The translations under genes and the position numbers were made by a program. This document shows, one piece after another, positions 22,409-33,559 of a stretch of 64,000 nucleotides of DNA. The notes under the pieces were generated by a model. That model saw nothing but the letters and a program-made list of their open reading frames with translations, did not search any database and was not told where the DNA came from. Every line of letters starts with the position of its first letter. Within the stretch, counting starts at the first letter, position 1. The DNA is taken from contig WIDE01000014.1 in NCBI GenBank assembly GCA_015039315.1, positions 281,093 through 345,092 of the forward strand. Reading direction: 5' to 3'. The stretch is from Clavulina sp. PMI_390 (Eukaryota; Basidiomycota; Agaricomycetes; Cantharellales; Hydnaceae).

Positions 22409-23257
22409 ATGCTTGTCCGATATCTAGTTTTCGTAACCGGAAATGCAATGAAGCTCAAGGAAGTAAAAGCCTTCCTGGGGGAGGAGCCAAATCCCAGATT
22501 CACCCTCGTCAACCAATCACTTGATCGTGAGTCATACGGTTTATTATAACACTTCCAGATGCCGCGTTACCCATATACGCCAATCCCAAAACCTGGAAGA
22601 TAGTACCTGAAGTTCAGGGAACGACACAAGAGGTAGCGATCGAGAAATGCAAGAGAGCGGCTCAACTGGTATGTTGAATGATACGCTCAGATTATTGTTC
22701 TTGCTGACATGAATTCCTATCTAGGTTAATGGCCCTGTCTTAGTTGAAGACACTGCACTGTGCTTTGATGCTATGAACGGACTTCCCGGCCCTTACATCA
22801 AGTGGTTCCTCAAAGAACTAGGTCCTGAAGGTAAAGCTTTCGTTGCGACATATTAGTTCTGCGAACTTTAAGATTGACGAAATGCCAGGCCTACATACAA
22901 TGCTCAACGGGTTTTCGAATAAGGGGGCTGTGGCTCTTTGCACGTTTGCATACAGTCCAGGACCTCCCAAGGATGATCCTACCAAAGATCCTGAGGTACT
23001 ATTATTCGAGGGCAGGACCCAGGGGACAGTAGTTCCACCAAGAGGCCCGCCCGTCTTCGGTTGGAACCCGATATTTGAGGTGAATGGCGAGGGCAAAACG
23101 TAGGTGATCAGCTGTTGCTTGCTTACGGTCGACTCTGACTACTGACCTCGACAGATACGCTGAAATGAGCACGGAAGAGAAGAATAAAATCTCACACAGG
23201 AGTAGAGCGCTGGCTTCGTTGAGGACGTATCTCGACAGCTTACCGTCTTCATCGTGA
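22409..23257 (+). CDS. HAM1: inosine triphosphate pyrophosphatase (HAM1/ITPA)
   Basis: HAM1 hydrolyses ITP, dITP and XTP to monophosphates and so cleans the nucleotide pool. Five exons join in phase: 22409-22526, 22604-22668, 22725-22830, 22889-23099 and 23155-23257, giving 200 residues. The start [20 protein letters not shown] holds the nucleotide-binding TGN-x3-K motif. Then come [20 protein letters not shown], the metal-site segment [34 protein letters not shown], and near the C-terminus [20 protein letters not shown] with a final SHRSRAL. Family members usually have FGWDPIF; here the Asp is Asn, a point worth checking. Length is typical (about 190-200). ATG 22409 directly precedes the core strand. 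Confidence 0.92.
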
Positions 23258-23753
23258 CTGATTTCCAGTTCTTATTTCTGTTCTCAACAGAAGATAGAGC
23301 ATGTTAGAGCACACAACAACTTGAGATGAGGCGAAACATCAATAGTCTTTTTTCAATTGTTGGAATAACCCCAAACTTCGAGCAAATCAACAGTATTCAG
23401 TGTGTGAATTAAGCGAGCAAGAGCAAACGAAGATGGCGCCAGAATAACTGTAACAAATAGACTACACACGGAACGAGTTGATGAAGATCAAGGCTGTGAG
23501 GCAGGGGTGAAGGTGAACGAAACAGGAATGAGCAGGTGGGAACAGCCAGGACAATTTTGGGGTTAAGGGGAGGATCGAGATGAAGCGTAGGGTTGGGGTA
23601 AGGGTGAATGAGTACATCGTGGAGACATCGAAGCATGAAAGCGTAAATGACGTTGGAAACAGCGAAAGCAAAGCAAAGAGAACATAAGTCGAAGATAATA
23701 AATATGAAGCGTGGAGCAGAAAAAAGCAAGAAACGGAAGAGAGCAGCGGGAGG
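23258..23753. other. convergent 3' flanks
   Basis: About 496 bp between the HAM1 stop and the stop of the Ser-rich gene. Apparent frames here are hydrophobic artefacts of a T-rich strand. No gene is called. Confidence 0.45.
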
Positions 23754-26700
23754 TCAATCCGAATCACCATCGTGCAAGCTCATTAGATCATCCAAATGAA
23801 TCTCGTCTTCAGTCCGTAGCACCAAGCTACCTGGCGAGGCGGGAGGACTGGCGAGAGCAAAGCTGGATTCCGTCGGACTAGTCGTTTTACCTGCCATGCC
23901 ACGACTGCCGAACCGCGAGGGAGTCTTCATAAAGAAAGACTCGTCGGTCAAGCGCTCTTGACCTGGTGCGAAGCCAGGTCCCAAGCTGCTCCCCAAGTGG
24001 TTCGAGTGCTGTCGCGCAGTAGCAGTGCTTGCACCAAGCAGCGAGTTTCCAACTCGGCCTGGGCTCGTGACATTACTGTGGAATTTGTAGGATGAGGCGG
24101 GATCGAAGAGTACATCATCATCATCATCATCGGCATCAGCGTCGTGATGGTTATCCCCAAGAGGGGCAAACCCGTCAGAGTCTGTGTGGAGAGAGAAGCG
24201 TGTCGAGCTAGGATCGTCATCGTTGGGGCCTTGTTCGTTCATCAACATGGACATTGTGGTCGAGATTTGTGGCATGATGGAGGAAGCATCAGAAGGGGTG
24301 TGACGATGACCTCGTTTCTGAGGAGCTGGCTGGGAGGGAGGAGATCGCGAGATATCGGGGAATGATTTGGTGGCAGGAGGTGGGCGAGGGGAAGGAGGTG
24401 GACGGAAGCTCTCGTCAACGAGATCCGCCTTGGGTGGTGCGGGTGAGGGTACCATAACGGCAATGTGTGGGGGAGCGGACAAGGGAGGTGTGGCGTCAAA
24501 TTCAGACGCCCGAGAGTCAATAGAGGACAGACCGACGAGTTCTGCCGCAGCTGCCTCACGAAGGGATGGCGATGAGAATGCCAACGGCGATCTCCTCCGC
24601 GCTACTCGTGCAGAGTACGGAGTCTCGAAAGTGGGAGTCCTCTCGGCAAGCATGCGTTGCAGATCTGACACCTTATTCTCCAAGGAGAGCGTGTAAGACA
24701 TCAGCTCTTTGTTCCGAGTTTGCAGGCGCGCGTTTTCTTCCTGCAGCTCTGTCGCATTCCCTCGGGCTTGCGCGAGCGCGATGAGCAATGCATCTTTCTC
24801 GAGCTCAAAGCGCTCTTGAGCTGCAGACATCTTTGCGTTATTTTGCGACGACGAAAACGCCGTACGTCCAGATGAGACCGGAGAAGAGGGGTTGAACGCC
24901 GTAGAAGAGGCAGGACGCCCATAGCTCTGGAATTCAGTGGAAGATGTGAATCCGCTGACGGACTCCGGTCGTCCAATGTCAGCGGAGATGTGAGGGGAAT
25001 AGCGGGCAGAGTAGAACGAGTCAGCTGAGAGTCTTGCTTCGCCTCCTCTCCGCGCGGCGGATAGAGAAGTCCGAGTTGAATTCGTAGACAGGGCAGTATG
25101 CGGTCGGCGCAGATGCTCGGGTCCGCCATGATAGTCTCCAAGTGCAGAGGAACCGAATCGCTCGGCGTCAAGGTCCCCCCGTGCACTGCCAGGCCGCATG
25201 AGCTCAGAAGGAGTAGGAGAGTATACATCTCGCAAGGGTCGAGAGCCTCTGCCTTCATCGCGATTTGAAAAGCGCCGAGGGTCAAGACTCCCTTGTCGGG
25301 CCTGCTCGAGGTAATCGTCATCATCATCGCCAAATTGACTGCGAGCAGGACCAGCTCCTCGCGTGCTCTGCCCGGAACCAAAGACCTCGTCTACTGTAGT
25401 GCGCTTGCGCACAGCAGACGACGAGCTCATAGAGGAATACGGACGATTCATCACTGGGCTGTCAGCCCTACCAGGACCAATCGTCCGAGGAGCAACTCTA
25501 CTCCCAGGCCGAGACTGTGGTTCTGGAGTGCTAAACTGCTGCTTGTCAAACGCTGTTGTTGCAGCAGAGCCAAAGTTACCAGGTCCATTCCATAATGGCG
25601 AGGTAGAGCCACTGATGGGCCCCGAAGCCCTTCGCCTAGCGGCAGATAGAGCCCCGTAATCTTTCTTCGTTCCTGCAACAGGCGGCTTGTCACCAAGAAT
25701 ATTCCGGGCGTGTGAGGGACGGATAGGAGGGACTTGGATCTGAGTGACAGACTCTCTTCGGCGGTGTCGGCCAGCCCCACCACCATGACCGTTACCATTG
25801 GGACTAAGTGGGTTCGCGGCAAATGGCGTTGGGGTAGGCGAAGGATTAGGATCAAGTGCGAAGGAAGGACGACGAGGCGATGAACCCGTCGAACCTTCGA
25901 TGGATCTACGAGCAACTAAAGCTGCAGTGGGTGATTCCATGCCAGGATACACTCGAGTGGTGGGCTCATCATCATCGTCGAATGCTGTCAACGGCTTGAG
26001 GGCATCACGGGACAATCTCTTTTCACCAGCACCCCCTGATAGACGCTTCAGCGGTGTTGACGTGAGGGGGGTGTCGCTACTGGCGCTGGCCCGAAGCGAG
26101 TGTCTACGAGAGTCGCCATTGGATCCCAGGATTTCGCCTTCTTGGACTCCACCGAAACGATGAGGACTGAGGAGCTGGTTAAGAGCAGGATCAAGTGAAG
26201 CAAGAGGATTCACGAGACTCGCTCGTGCACTAGGAGGCGCCGAGACAAACTCATCGTCATCGCTATTGTCATCGTCGTATTGCTCCGTGCTACTATCTCG
26301 CGAGTCTATGCCGTTCTCTGAGTTAGGTAACGGGGAAGGCACTTGATCCAACTCGAGAATCTCATCTGACTTGGGTATGGCGGGGATCTTGAGGTGGAGC
26401 AATGAAGCACTGGAGTGGTCATACAGCAGGTCACGGCTGATCTGACCCTCGCTGCTGAGCTCGTCGATAGCAAGGCTCATGTCTGGATTCACCTCTGAGG
26501 TGGGCCGGGAGACGTCAAAGGACGAGTCAGGCTCGGTAACCTCTGAGATACGCGACTGCTCAAAAGCTGGAACTCGCGACGTGCGCCGCTCCACAACCAC
26601 TATTCAAGACAATTGGAGAGAGAGAGAGAGTCAGACTCACGCATATATGAGTGCAGAGTGGAGATACTTACAATGAGGGGATCGAAGAGGGGAAGGGGCG

Positions 26701-27755
26701 CGCTCTTCCAAGAGATTTGTATTCACGGCGGGCGGGGCAAGGAAGGTATCTGTGCTTGACCTCGAAGGAGACAAGGGTGATGAAGGGGGATGCATATGCG
26801 TAGGCGAGCGAGGGAGACCCTTCCCGAGCATCGGGGGATAGTATCCGCTCGCGGCAGAGGCCGTCGACGGAGAGGGGGATGGTGGGATACTTGTGGCGAT
26901 GGAAGATAGGGTTGCCCTTCGCTCTGTTCCAGAAGATTGAGCGGCAAGTGATTGATCGCTCATGATGGAGCCCGGCGAAGGAGGGAAAGCAGAAATTTGC
27001 ATGACTGGACCACAATCATCATCCGACTGTTGGCGCAGGTGTAGGCTTTGCTTGAGTGGTGATGACGGTGCTGGTGGTGCTGAGAATGGCGAGACAAGGT
27101 CAAATGCGGTCACCTGCGATACGGACCCTGACGACTTGTGCTTGTTGGATCTGGAAAGGGTACCAAAAGGGAATTTCCCCAAGAGGCCGCTTCCATTTGT
27201 GCTGCTGCTCCCGTTACCGTTCGCCGTGGTAGCCGTTGTTGATGGTGGCAGCGAGCCATAGCTAGCTGACCGTGACACTGGAGGACCATTGGGGACTGCA
27301 GGAGACCCAAACGAGAACTTGGACCGCAGAGAACGAATATTGTTGGGCAGTGTGCCTTTACTGGGATGGTTGGAGGACGGGGAGAATGGCATGCCAAGGC
27401 CAAGGCTCGAGAGGCTTGACCTGCGGTCGTGCGTCGAAGTGTCCATGGAAATAATGGTATGACTGTCCGAGGAAGACGCTCTGCTCGGTGATTTTTGGGC
27501 AACGCTGAGTATTGGGGAGAGCGAAGGTGTCGCTGGGGGTGGGTTTATGCTACTGTTAGATGGTGCAGGGGGAAGGGAGGGGGAGGGCTGGCTGTTGTTG
27601 CTGCTGCTGCTGCTGCTCCCCAAACCAAACGTGTTGCGGATCCCCGAGAAAGAGCGCCGGTGTTTGGAGCGGAAGGAAGAAGAGCCAGCCGTGGGAGGCT
27701 TGGAGTGGGACGACGAGGAAGAAGAGGAAGGCATGTCAGAAGTCGTCGAGGGCAT
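23754..27755 (-). CDS. large Ser/Pro-rich protein with a short coiled coil, unknown function
   Basis: Two exons (27755-26672 and 26599-23754) joined by a GT-AG intron of 72 bp give 1,309 residues. The intron carries a GA microsatellite (near 26609-26630). The N-terminus has a poly-Ser run, then RSKHRRSFSGIRNTFGLG followed by more poly-Ser. Most of the protein is disordered and rich in Ser, Pro and Arg, with many RRxS-type possible phosphosites. The one ordered segment is a coiled coil near residues 960-1030 (ERFELEKDALLIALAQARGN, TELQEENARLQTRNKELMSY, LENKVSDLQRMLAER). An acidic Asp run lies near the C-terminus, and the end is DEIHLDDLMSLHDGDSD. No catalytic domain is visible. The composition would suit a cortical or cytoskeletal scaffold, but that is only inference. 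I do not recognise the family. Confidence 0.7.
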
Positions 27756-28503
27756 CGTCGCCTCTTCTTCTTTCTCTCTCTCGACCTTTGTGAACTTATG
27801 CCCACAAACTCCGCTGCGAGATTAGTCGCGCCGAGCAAAGACAAGCTGCTCAAATGCGGCGTCAAGTCCAATCTCTGCGGCACAAGTATCGATAGTCAAA
27901 CGTCCGCAGACGATTTGAACAAGGAGAGGGATGAAAAACGAACGAAGGTCCTTTGACTTGGCTGAGACAAACTCCAATTTGAATACTCAGGGTCGGTCCT
28001 GGAACAACTCCTCTCCAGCTGGTTGACGCGCTGCCACGACGTGTCGGCCGGTCCCGAGGCGTTCGGTGGTGGCTCGGGTCGACGCTCTGGCCTCGACGGA
28101 CGCGCTAGTCCTTTCGAGACACGCTCGAGTGGATTTCGGGCTCAAATTAGTTGAGGGATCGACAGCAGCCGTGCTAATAGCAATTCAACGAAAATTCCCA
28201 TCACGTGAAGCACATCCAAATATGTCCCAAACCCAAAACGAGCAATTTTCGATTCGAGAAGTATATAGAAAAGAGAAAAGGGACAGCTTCTACTACTAGT
28301 ACTATAAATACGATAAGAAACCAGACATTCTGCAGACGTATCGAGCTGAAACCAGAGACCTTGTTCTACACAGCCAACGTAACCGTCGTATCCGAGAACC
28401 CAAAAGGAAAAAGAAAAAAGAAAAAGAAATGGTCATGAAGTCGTTAAGCAGCCGAGGAGATCATCAGAAAAAATCCATAGAGTCCATCAATCCACATCCA
28501 AGC
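27756..28503. other. intergenic, 5' flank of the Ser-rich gene
   Basis: 748 bp with no recognisable exon. The right half is A-rich on the plus strand (for example 28400-28430) and is the 3' flank of the next minus-strand gene. Confidence 0.4.
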
Positions 28504-30335
28504 TCAGTCCACGATCGGCGCCTGAGGAATCATCACAAAAGCAACGAACGCCCCCACAAACCAGACGAAAAGGAAAACGCTCGTCCAGAAGAACTTGACC
28601 CATTCCTCCTCCGTCGGCCGCGGCGTGTCCTCGTACTCTGGCACATAGTCACCCGCACCCTCAATGTTCCCCACCTCCTTCGCGACAATATCAACCATCC
28701 ATTCCATATGATCCCGCCGTCGCTCTAGCTGCGCGAACCAGCCCTGCACACCACGAAGTGCCATGTCGGAGAGCTCGTATAGGCTGCGCCCGTCTGCGAG
28801 GATGTCAAGGATGCTGGCGGCGGGGGAAGGGGCATTCTTGTCGGGAGCTGGGAAGGAGGATGGGTACTCGGCAGGGATCGAGATCTGGTGAGAGCTAGGG
28901 CCGAGATTGAATAGCGGGGCCAAAGCACGAGAGTAGGGATAAGGAAGGAGATGCTGGTGAATCGACCGGACGAGCTTGGTGATCTTCCCAACTTGAGCCA
29001 CAGGCGAAGCAACGCGGAGTGGACGAACAGCCGGATAGATCACGTCGAGGTTGTAGGGATAGACAGAGGCGTAGATGTCGACGTTGGGATAGCCAATGCT
29101 AGGAAGCTGAGTGGTCTTGGCAAGCTCCCTCGCCTCCTCGAGTTCTGCGTCAGCACCATCGTCGTCGCCAAGGGGGGTGGTGGTGAACAAGTGCTGAAGT
29201 TGGATCTTGAGCAAGTACGCGGAGAACGAGTCGTGGCGGACAGAGAGAGAAGCGTCGCCAGCAGACTTGCTGGTGGGGGAACCGGTGATGACGACAGTGT
29301 TGGGAGGAGTGATGGGTGTCTCATCCGCCTTCTCCGTGGCTAGGGACGCAGCTGGGTAAGTGGGCGAAACGTACGACGACAGTCGACCAGAGGTCTTGAT
29401 GCTCTCACGAGAGGGCTGGTTGGCGGGGGTTCCGTCCGTCTTCTCCGTGGCAAGGGACGCAGCAGGGTAAGTGGGCGAAACATACGAAGATAGGCGACCA
29501 GAGGTCCTAACGGCCTCGCAGGAGGGCGCGGTGGTGGAACTTCTGTCCGTCTTCTCCGTCGTAAGGGGCGCGACTGGATAAGTGGGTGAAACGTACGAAG
29601 ACAGTCGACCAGAGGTCCGAACACTCTCGCGCGAAGGGGCAAACACATGCGGCACAGCAGAGTCCATCTCCATAGAGCGAGGAGGGGAGTAAAGGGCTGG
29701 GGTAGAGGCCGAGCTCGAGCCGTAAGCCTTGTAGACGGGTTTCGTGCTGCCGGGGGAGCGAGGCGTGTAGCGCTGCGAGTCATACGCGTTCTCGTAGTTG
29801 CTGACACGAATCCAGATAGGGTCCTCGTCGTCAAGCTGGGCAGGAGGAGAGCCATGAGTAGCGGCAGGGCTGACGTCGGACATGACGGTGGATGCAGAAG
29901 ACGAAGAGATGGAGCCACGGGTGGTACCACTGAGCATGCTGAGGCGTGAACGGAGCCGACCAGCAAACTTGAGTGAAGTGCCATCATCGGCCTTGTCCTA
30001 GATACGGAAAAGTGAGTACGATGGTGGAGTCGCAGTCATAGAAAGATACGCACTTTCTTATCACCCTTGCCACCACGTTTGAAGCTCTTGACAATCTTGA
30101 ACAGCTTCTTCACGACATTCTTCTTTTGACGATCGCCGGTGACTCCCTTGAAGCTGACCGAGAGGGAAGAGTTGGTACGCTAAGGGAGGGAGGGAGAAAG
30201 ATAACGTGATGAGCGCATAGGCAGATCGAGTGGAAAGCAAGAGGATCGACAGCAAAGAATGAAGCAACTCACCGTAGTAGTCTCCGAAGAGTAAGAAACG
30301 AGGGAAGGGCGCAAGGCAGCCACAGTGGAAGACAT
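28504..30335 (-). CDS. protein with C-terminal membrane anchor and tandem repeats, unknown function
   Basis: Three exons (30335-30273, 30179-30054, 29997-28504) join in phase to 560 residues. The N-terminus is basic (KNVVKKLFKIVKSFKRGGKG) and could bind membrane or nucleic acid. A Ser/Thr/Pro region follows, with three consecutive 37-residue repeats built on RTSGRLSSYVSPTYP. The second half looks folded (YLLKIQLQHLFTTTPLG, KLVRSIHQHLLPYPYSRALA, SLYELSDMALRGVQGWFAQL). The protein ends in a single hydrophobic segment, WVKFFWTSVFLFVWFVGAFV, with only about a dozen residues after it, so it is probably tail-anchored with its bulk in the cytosol. No known domain was identified. Confidence 0.7.
29305..29637 (-). 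repeat. three in-frame 111-bp coding repeats
   Basis: Three adjacent 37-codon units start PSRESVRTSGRLSSYVSPTY, PSCEAVRTSGRLSSYVSPTY and PSRESIKTSGRLSSYVSPTY. Each continues with PxAxLxTEKxD. The core GRLSSYVSPTYP is invariant while the last seven residues differ, so the units are diverging but constrained. Confidence 0.85.
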
Positions 30336-31179
30336 CGTTAGGTATGGTTGGGGTGGATCGAGAGGTCGTTAGACAGCTGGAAGATGCAAGGGGGTAAAGA
30401 CACGAGGGTCAGATTTGGGGGGGAGAGACCTGGGCAGAGACGATGCCAGCCAGATTTTATACTGCTATTGCATGCTCCTTTTCGAAGCCAGAAGTCGCTA
30501 TGAGGCCATACTGAGACGTTCCGCGCAGAACGAGAAGTGACACCCGAGGCCGCGATGCAGAGGCACGTCTGACACCATCCGCGCAAGACTAGACCACCGG
30601 AAGAAGACGCTCGGAACATGGGCTTTGCAAGTAGCCGATTAGCCCTGCAATGCGCGAATGACGCATATTCTTTTCAACGTCGCATTACGATTATCATTAT
30701 TTCGTCCAGTGCTAAGAGAGTTTTTGACGATGAAAGGCCTGAAGTGCCCGTTGTGGGAGGCCAGCACGTGATAATATTGGTGCTGCTTGGACTGACTGCC
30801 CACCATCGCCCGCGCCGAGTTGCTGTGCCACCCTCTGAGTCAGAGCGATTCTTGTTTTGCAGGTGCAGCGCGCGCTGAAAACTCTGAGAGACCCCTCGAT
30901 ATATTAGGCTTCGAGCGAAGGAGCTGAGAAACTTGCGCTCGTGTGCATTTTCACGCGCCTCCGGTCGTGCGCATTGTGTGTGGTGCAGGCTCCTTTGCAC
31001 GCGACTCGAGTCAACTGCCAACATCGGTCCAGCACGAACGGTGCAACTTGCTGTCCTACTCTCTTCTGTGCACTGTGAGGGGTGTCTTTCCATAATCCCC
31101 ATCTCTCCTGCACGTTGCCGGTGCAAGTCATTCCCCCCGCATTCCCCAGCTCCCCATCCCCACCTAAGTGCAACTCCAA
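30336..31179. other. divergent intergenic region
   Basis: 844 bp between two start codons pointing away from each other. No exon is recognised; open frames here lack conserved features. Confidence 0.4.
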
Positions 31180-32890
31180 ATGGCCACCGCAACCATAACT
31201 ACGACGCGCCAAAAAACCTCTCGCCCCTCGTCCCAGTCCTGGACCGCAACTAAGAATGGCGGAGCTTCAGCCAAAGTCTTCGATGATCCCATGAGGAACG
31301 TCAAGTCCCTATATGCCCCTGCCGCTCGAGCCTTCGTCCAGCGAGACGTGGCCCTGACCCACACCCTCATGGAAGCTGCATTTGCCATCCTGAATGCCCA
31401 CCCAATCCAACTGGCTGCTGCACAGGACTCATCCGTCAATCTGCGCAGGAAATGGGACGTCCTCCGCATCACACTCGAGACCACAGTTTACACCTCTGCA
31501 TCCCCCACATTCACCCCCGGATCATCCTCCGCCGATGCCCCTATCTCTCCAGACAAGCTCCCTGCCTCCCTTCGCTCCATTTTATCCACTTCCCCTCCAG
31601 ACCTGGTGGATTCTCTTGTCCAGCGGTCCCTCACCCTCTGGGCCCCTCAGGGCTATGCCTCTGCCCCTTCCTTCCTTCCCGTCTCTATCATCAGCGCCCT
31701 AGCATTCGCTGCCATCAAGCTGGACTGCGCCCCTGCTGGTCGGTCTCTGATTGAGACTTGGCTTGCTCAGCGTGGAGAGGTGGTGGCGAATCCCGACACA
31801 CTCATTTCGCCTCTGGTGGACATTACGGCAGAAGGTTATGAGAAAATTTTGGATGTCTATTGCCTGCAAATTCTTCCTCGACTGGGTGAATGGGACTATG
31901 CGATGGAGTTCCTCAAGTACGAACCTGAGCTTCCCATCGACAAGCGCAAGGTACGGCTCCCCCTTTCTGACTCCTCTCAGCTGACCAGTGCTCATCCCCT
32001 ACCTCTTATTTTTATAGCACATCTATACATCACTGAAAACTCTCCACACCGAGGTGATGAACCCAGTTACTCCAGCGATTCGTGTGTCTCGTTCATCATC
32101 CTCATCATCGCCATCCACAACGACTCCTTCCTCCACATCATCATCCCCCTCACCGGCTTCCTCGGGCACCGCGACTCCGAACGGGCTGATAAATGGAGCC
32201 GTGAAACATCGTACAACCTCCTCCCTATCTGCCTCTTCCTTTAGTTCGCAATCATCTCAACAGACGATCAAAGCCTCACAACATCCTAACTCAATCGCTC
32301 AGAGGATGGAAGGCGGGATGATCAATGGACACAGTAGTCTTGTGCATGCTACCAATGGCTCTTCGACCCCGCCTGGTGTCAAATCCCCTTCCCCCTCCAG
32401 GTCCCCTCGCACGCACGCGCAAGATGTTGGATCGCCAATGGGCACCACATCTCGTCCACAGCGTTCGCGGAGCGATACAGGGAGCTCACGAACTGCTCTG
32501 CCTTTCCTCCCACCGCCTTCCGCACTCTCCACCTCATCCCATCCCGGCTCCTCTTCTTCGTCTCCCTCCTCGTTGCGAGATCGCTCACAACGTCCAGTGG
32601 GTATGATCGATGTGTTCCGGGATTGGATCGCGCGGTCACTCTCATTAGGGGGACCGAGGGTGTCCCCCCAGGAGCGCATGCTGAGGGTTGCATTTATAGT
32701 GATGGTAGCGCTTGTTCCGATCCTGGCGTATATTGCACGGCTTAGACGGGGTGTGAGGGCTGGTGTGCGTCCAGCACCTGGCAAGCTGATCGTCGCTCGG
32801 CGTGGTGCTGCTGGCGGTGCAGGGACAGTGAAGTGGCTTTGGGAAGCGTTAAAAGATGGCGTCGTGATGGCTGGAAAGGGTCTCGTTTGA
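31180..32890 (+). CDS. protein with C-terminal membrane anchor, possible peroxin (Pex15/Pex26-like)
   Basis: Two exons (31180-31950 and 32018-32890) give 547 residues. The N-terminal 260 residues look helical: AARAFVQRDVALTHTLMEAA, AALAFAAIKLDCAPAGRSL-type helices, then VYCLQILPRLGEWDYAMEFL ending KYEPELPIDKRK. The ILPRLGEWDYAxEFL segment resembles the helical repeat of fungal Pex26-type peroxins. About 220 Ser/Thr/Pro-rich residues follow, then VFRDWIARSLSLGG and a single membrane segment, RVAFIVMVALVPILAYIARL, with a basic tail of about 50 residues. One C-terminal anchor plus an N-terminal helical domain fits a peroxisomal receptor for the Pex1/Pex6 ATPases, but sequence support is weak and other tail-anchored proteins are possible. 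An in-frame codon 12 nt upstream is GTG, so ATG 31180 is used. Confidence 0.55.
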
Positions 32891-33559
32891 TATAAAATAA
32901 GTCGTCTGTCGTTTTCCTTGGAGCCGGAGTTTGTGGCCTGGCCACGCATAACACATTCGTTTTTGTTAATTGAGACAGATTGAAGATCTGAGCTTTTTTT
33001 GTATATTTTGGACTGGTAGTAACTTGGAATAGATTTTTGTTTTTAACATGCAGATGGCTTGGGGAGGTCAAGGACTCGATCTAGTTTGTCCAAGTTGTTG
33101 GCTGTTTCTCGAGGGGGACTGTTGCGTGAAGGAATGCGGCTGAGCTCCAGGCACCTTTCGATCCCCAGTGACGCTTCCGCGGATGCGTGATGGAAGCTTC
33201 CTTGGCAGTCGAAACTATAGGCCTAATGCAATTACTGGAGGTGCTATGAGATAGGACACCGGTGACGAAACCTTGGATTTTCACTCTCTCATGCGGCCAC
33301 TTGACGAGGTGCATCTCTCCCATACAACAACCGGGCAACTAATGGCTCGAGTACGATCAAGCATCCTCGAACACGTTCTATCTAAACCTTCCTCGAAGGC
33401 CATTCAGTATTCAGGCCGCTCACCCTCGATTCTTCTGTGGACTCTTGCATCTCCATCTAGACCCCCAAGGCATCATGTAGTGTTCCCTCTTATTTTGATG
33501 CCTCACTCTTCCGTCCCCCTCTCCCTTCTTTCTCCCCCTCACCAGCACCTCCAGCAACC
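32891..33559. other. intergenic, 5' flank of the DUF7082 gene
   Basis: 669 bp without an assignable exon. Just before the ATG at 33560 lies a CT-rich tract (33510-33545) typical of fungal promoters. Confidence 0.4.

Noticed and set aside
23409..23770. Hydrophobic minus-strand frames between HAM1 and the Ser-rich gene
   Set aside because: They arise from T-rich 3' flank sequence and lack any start or family support.
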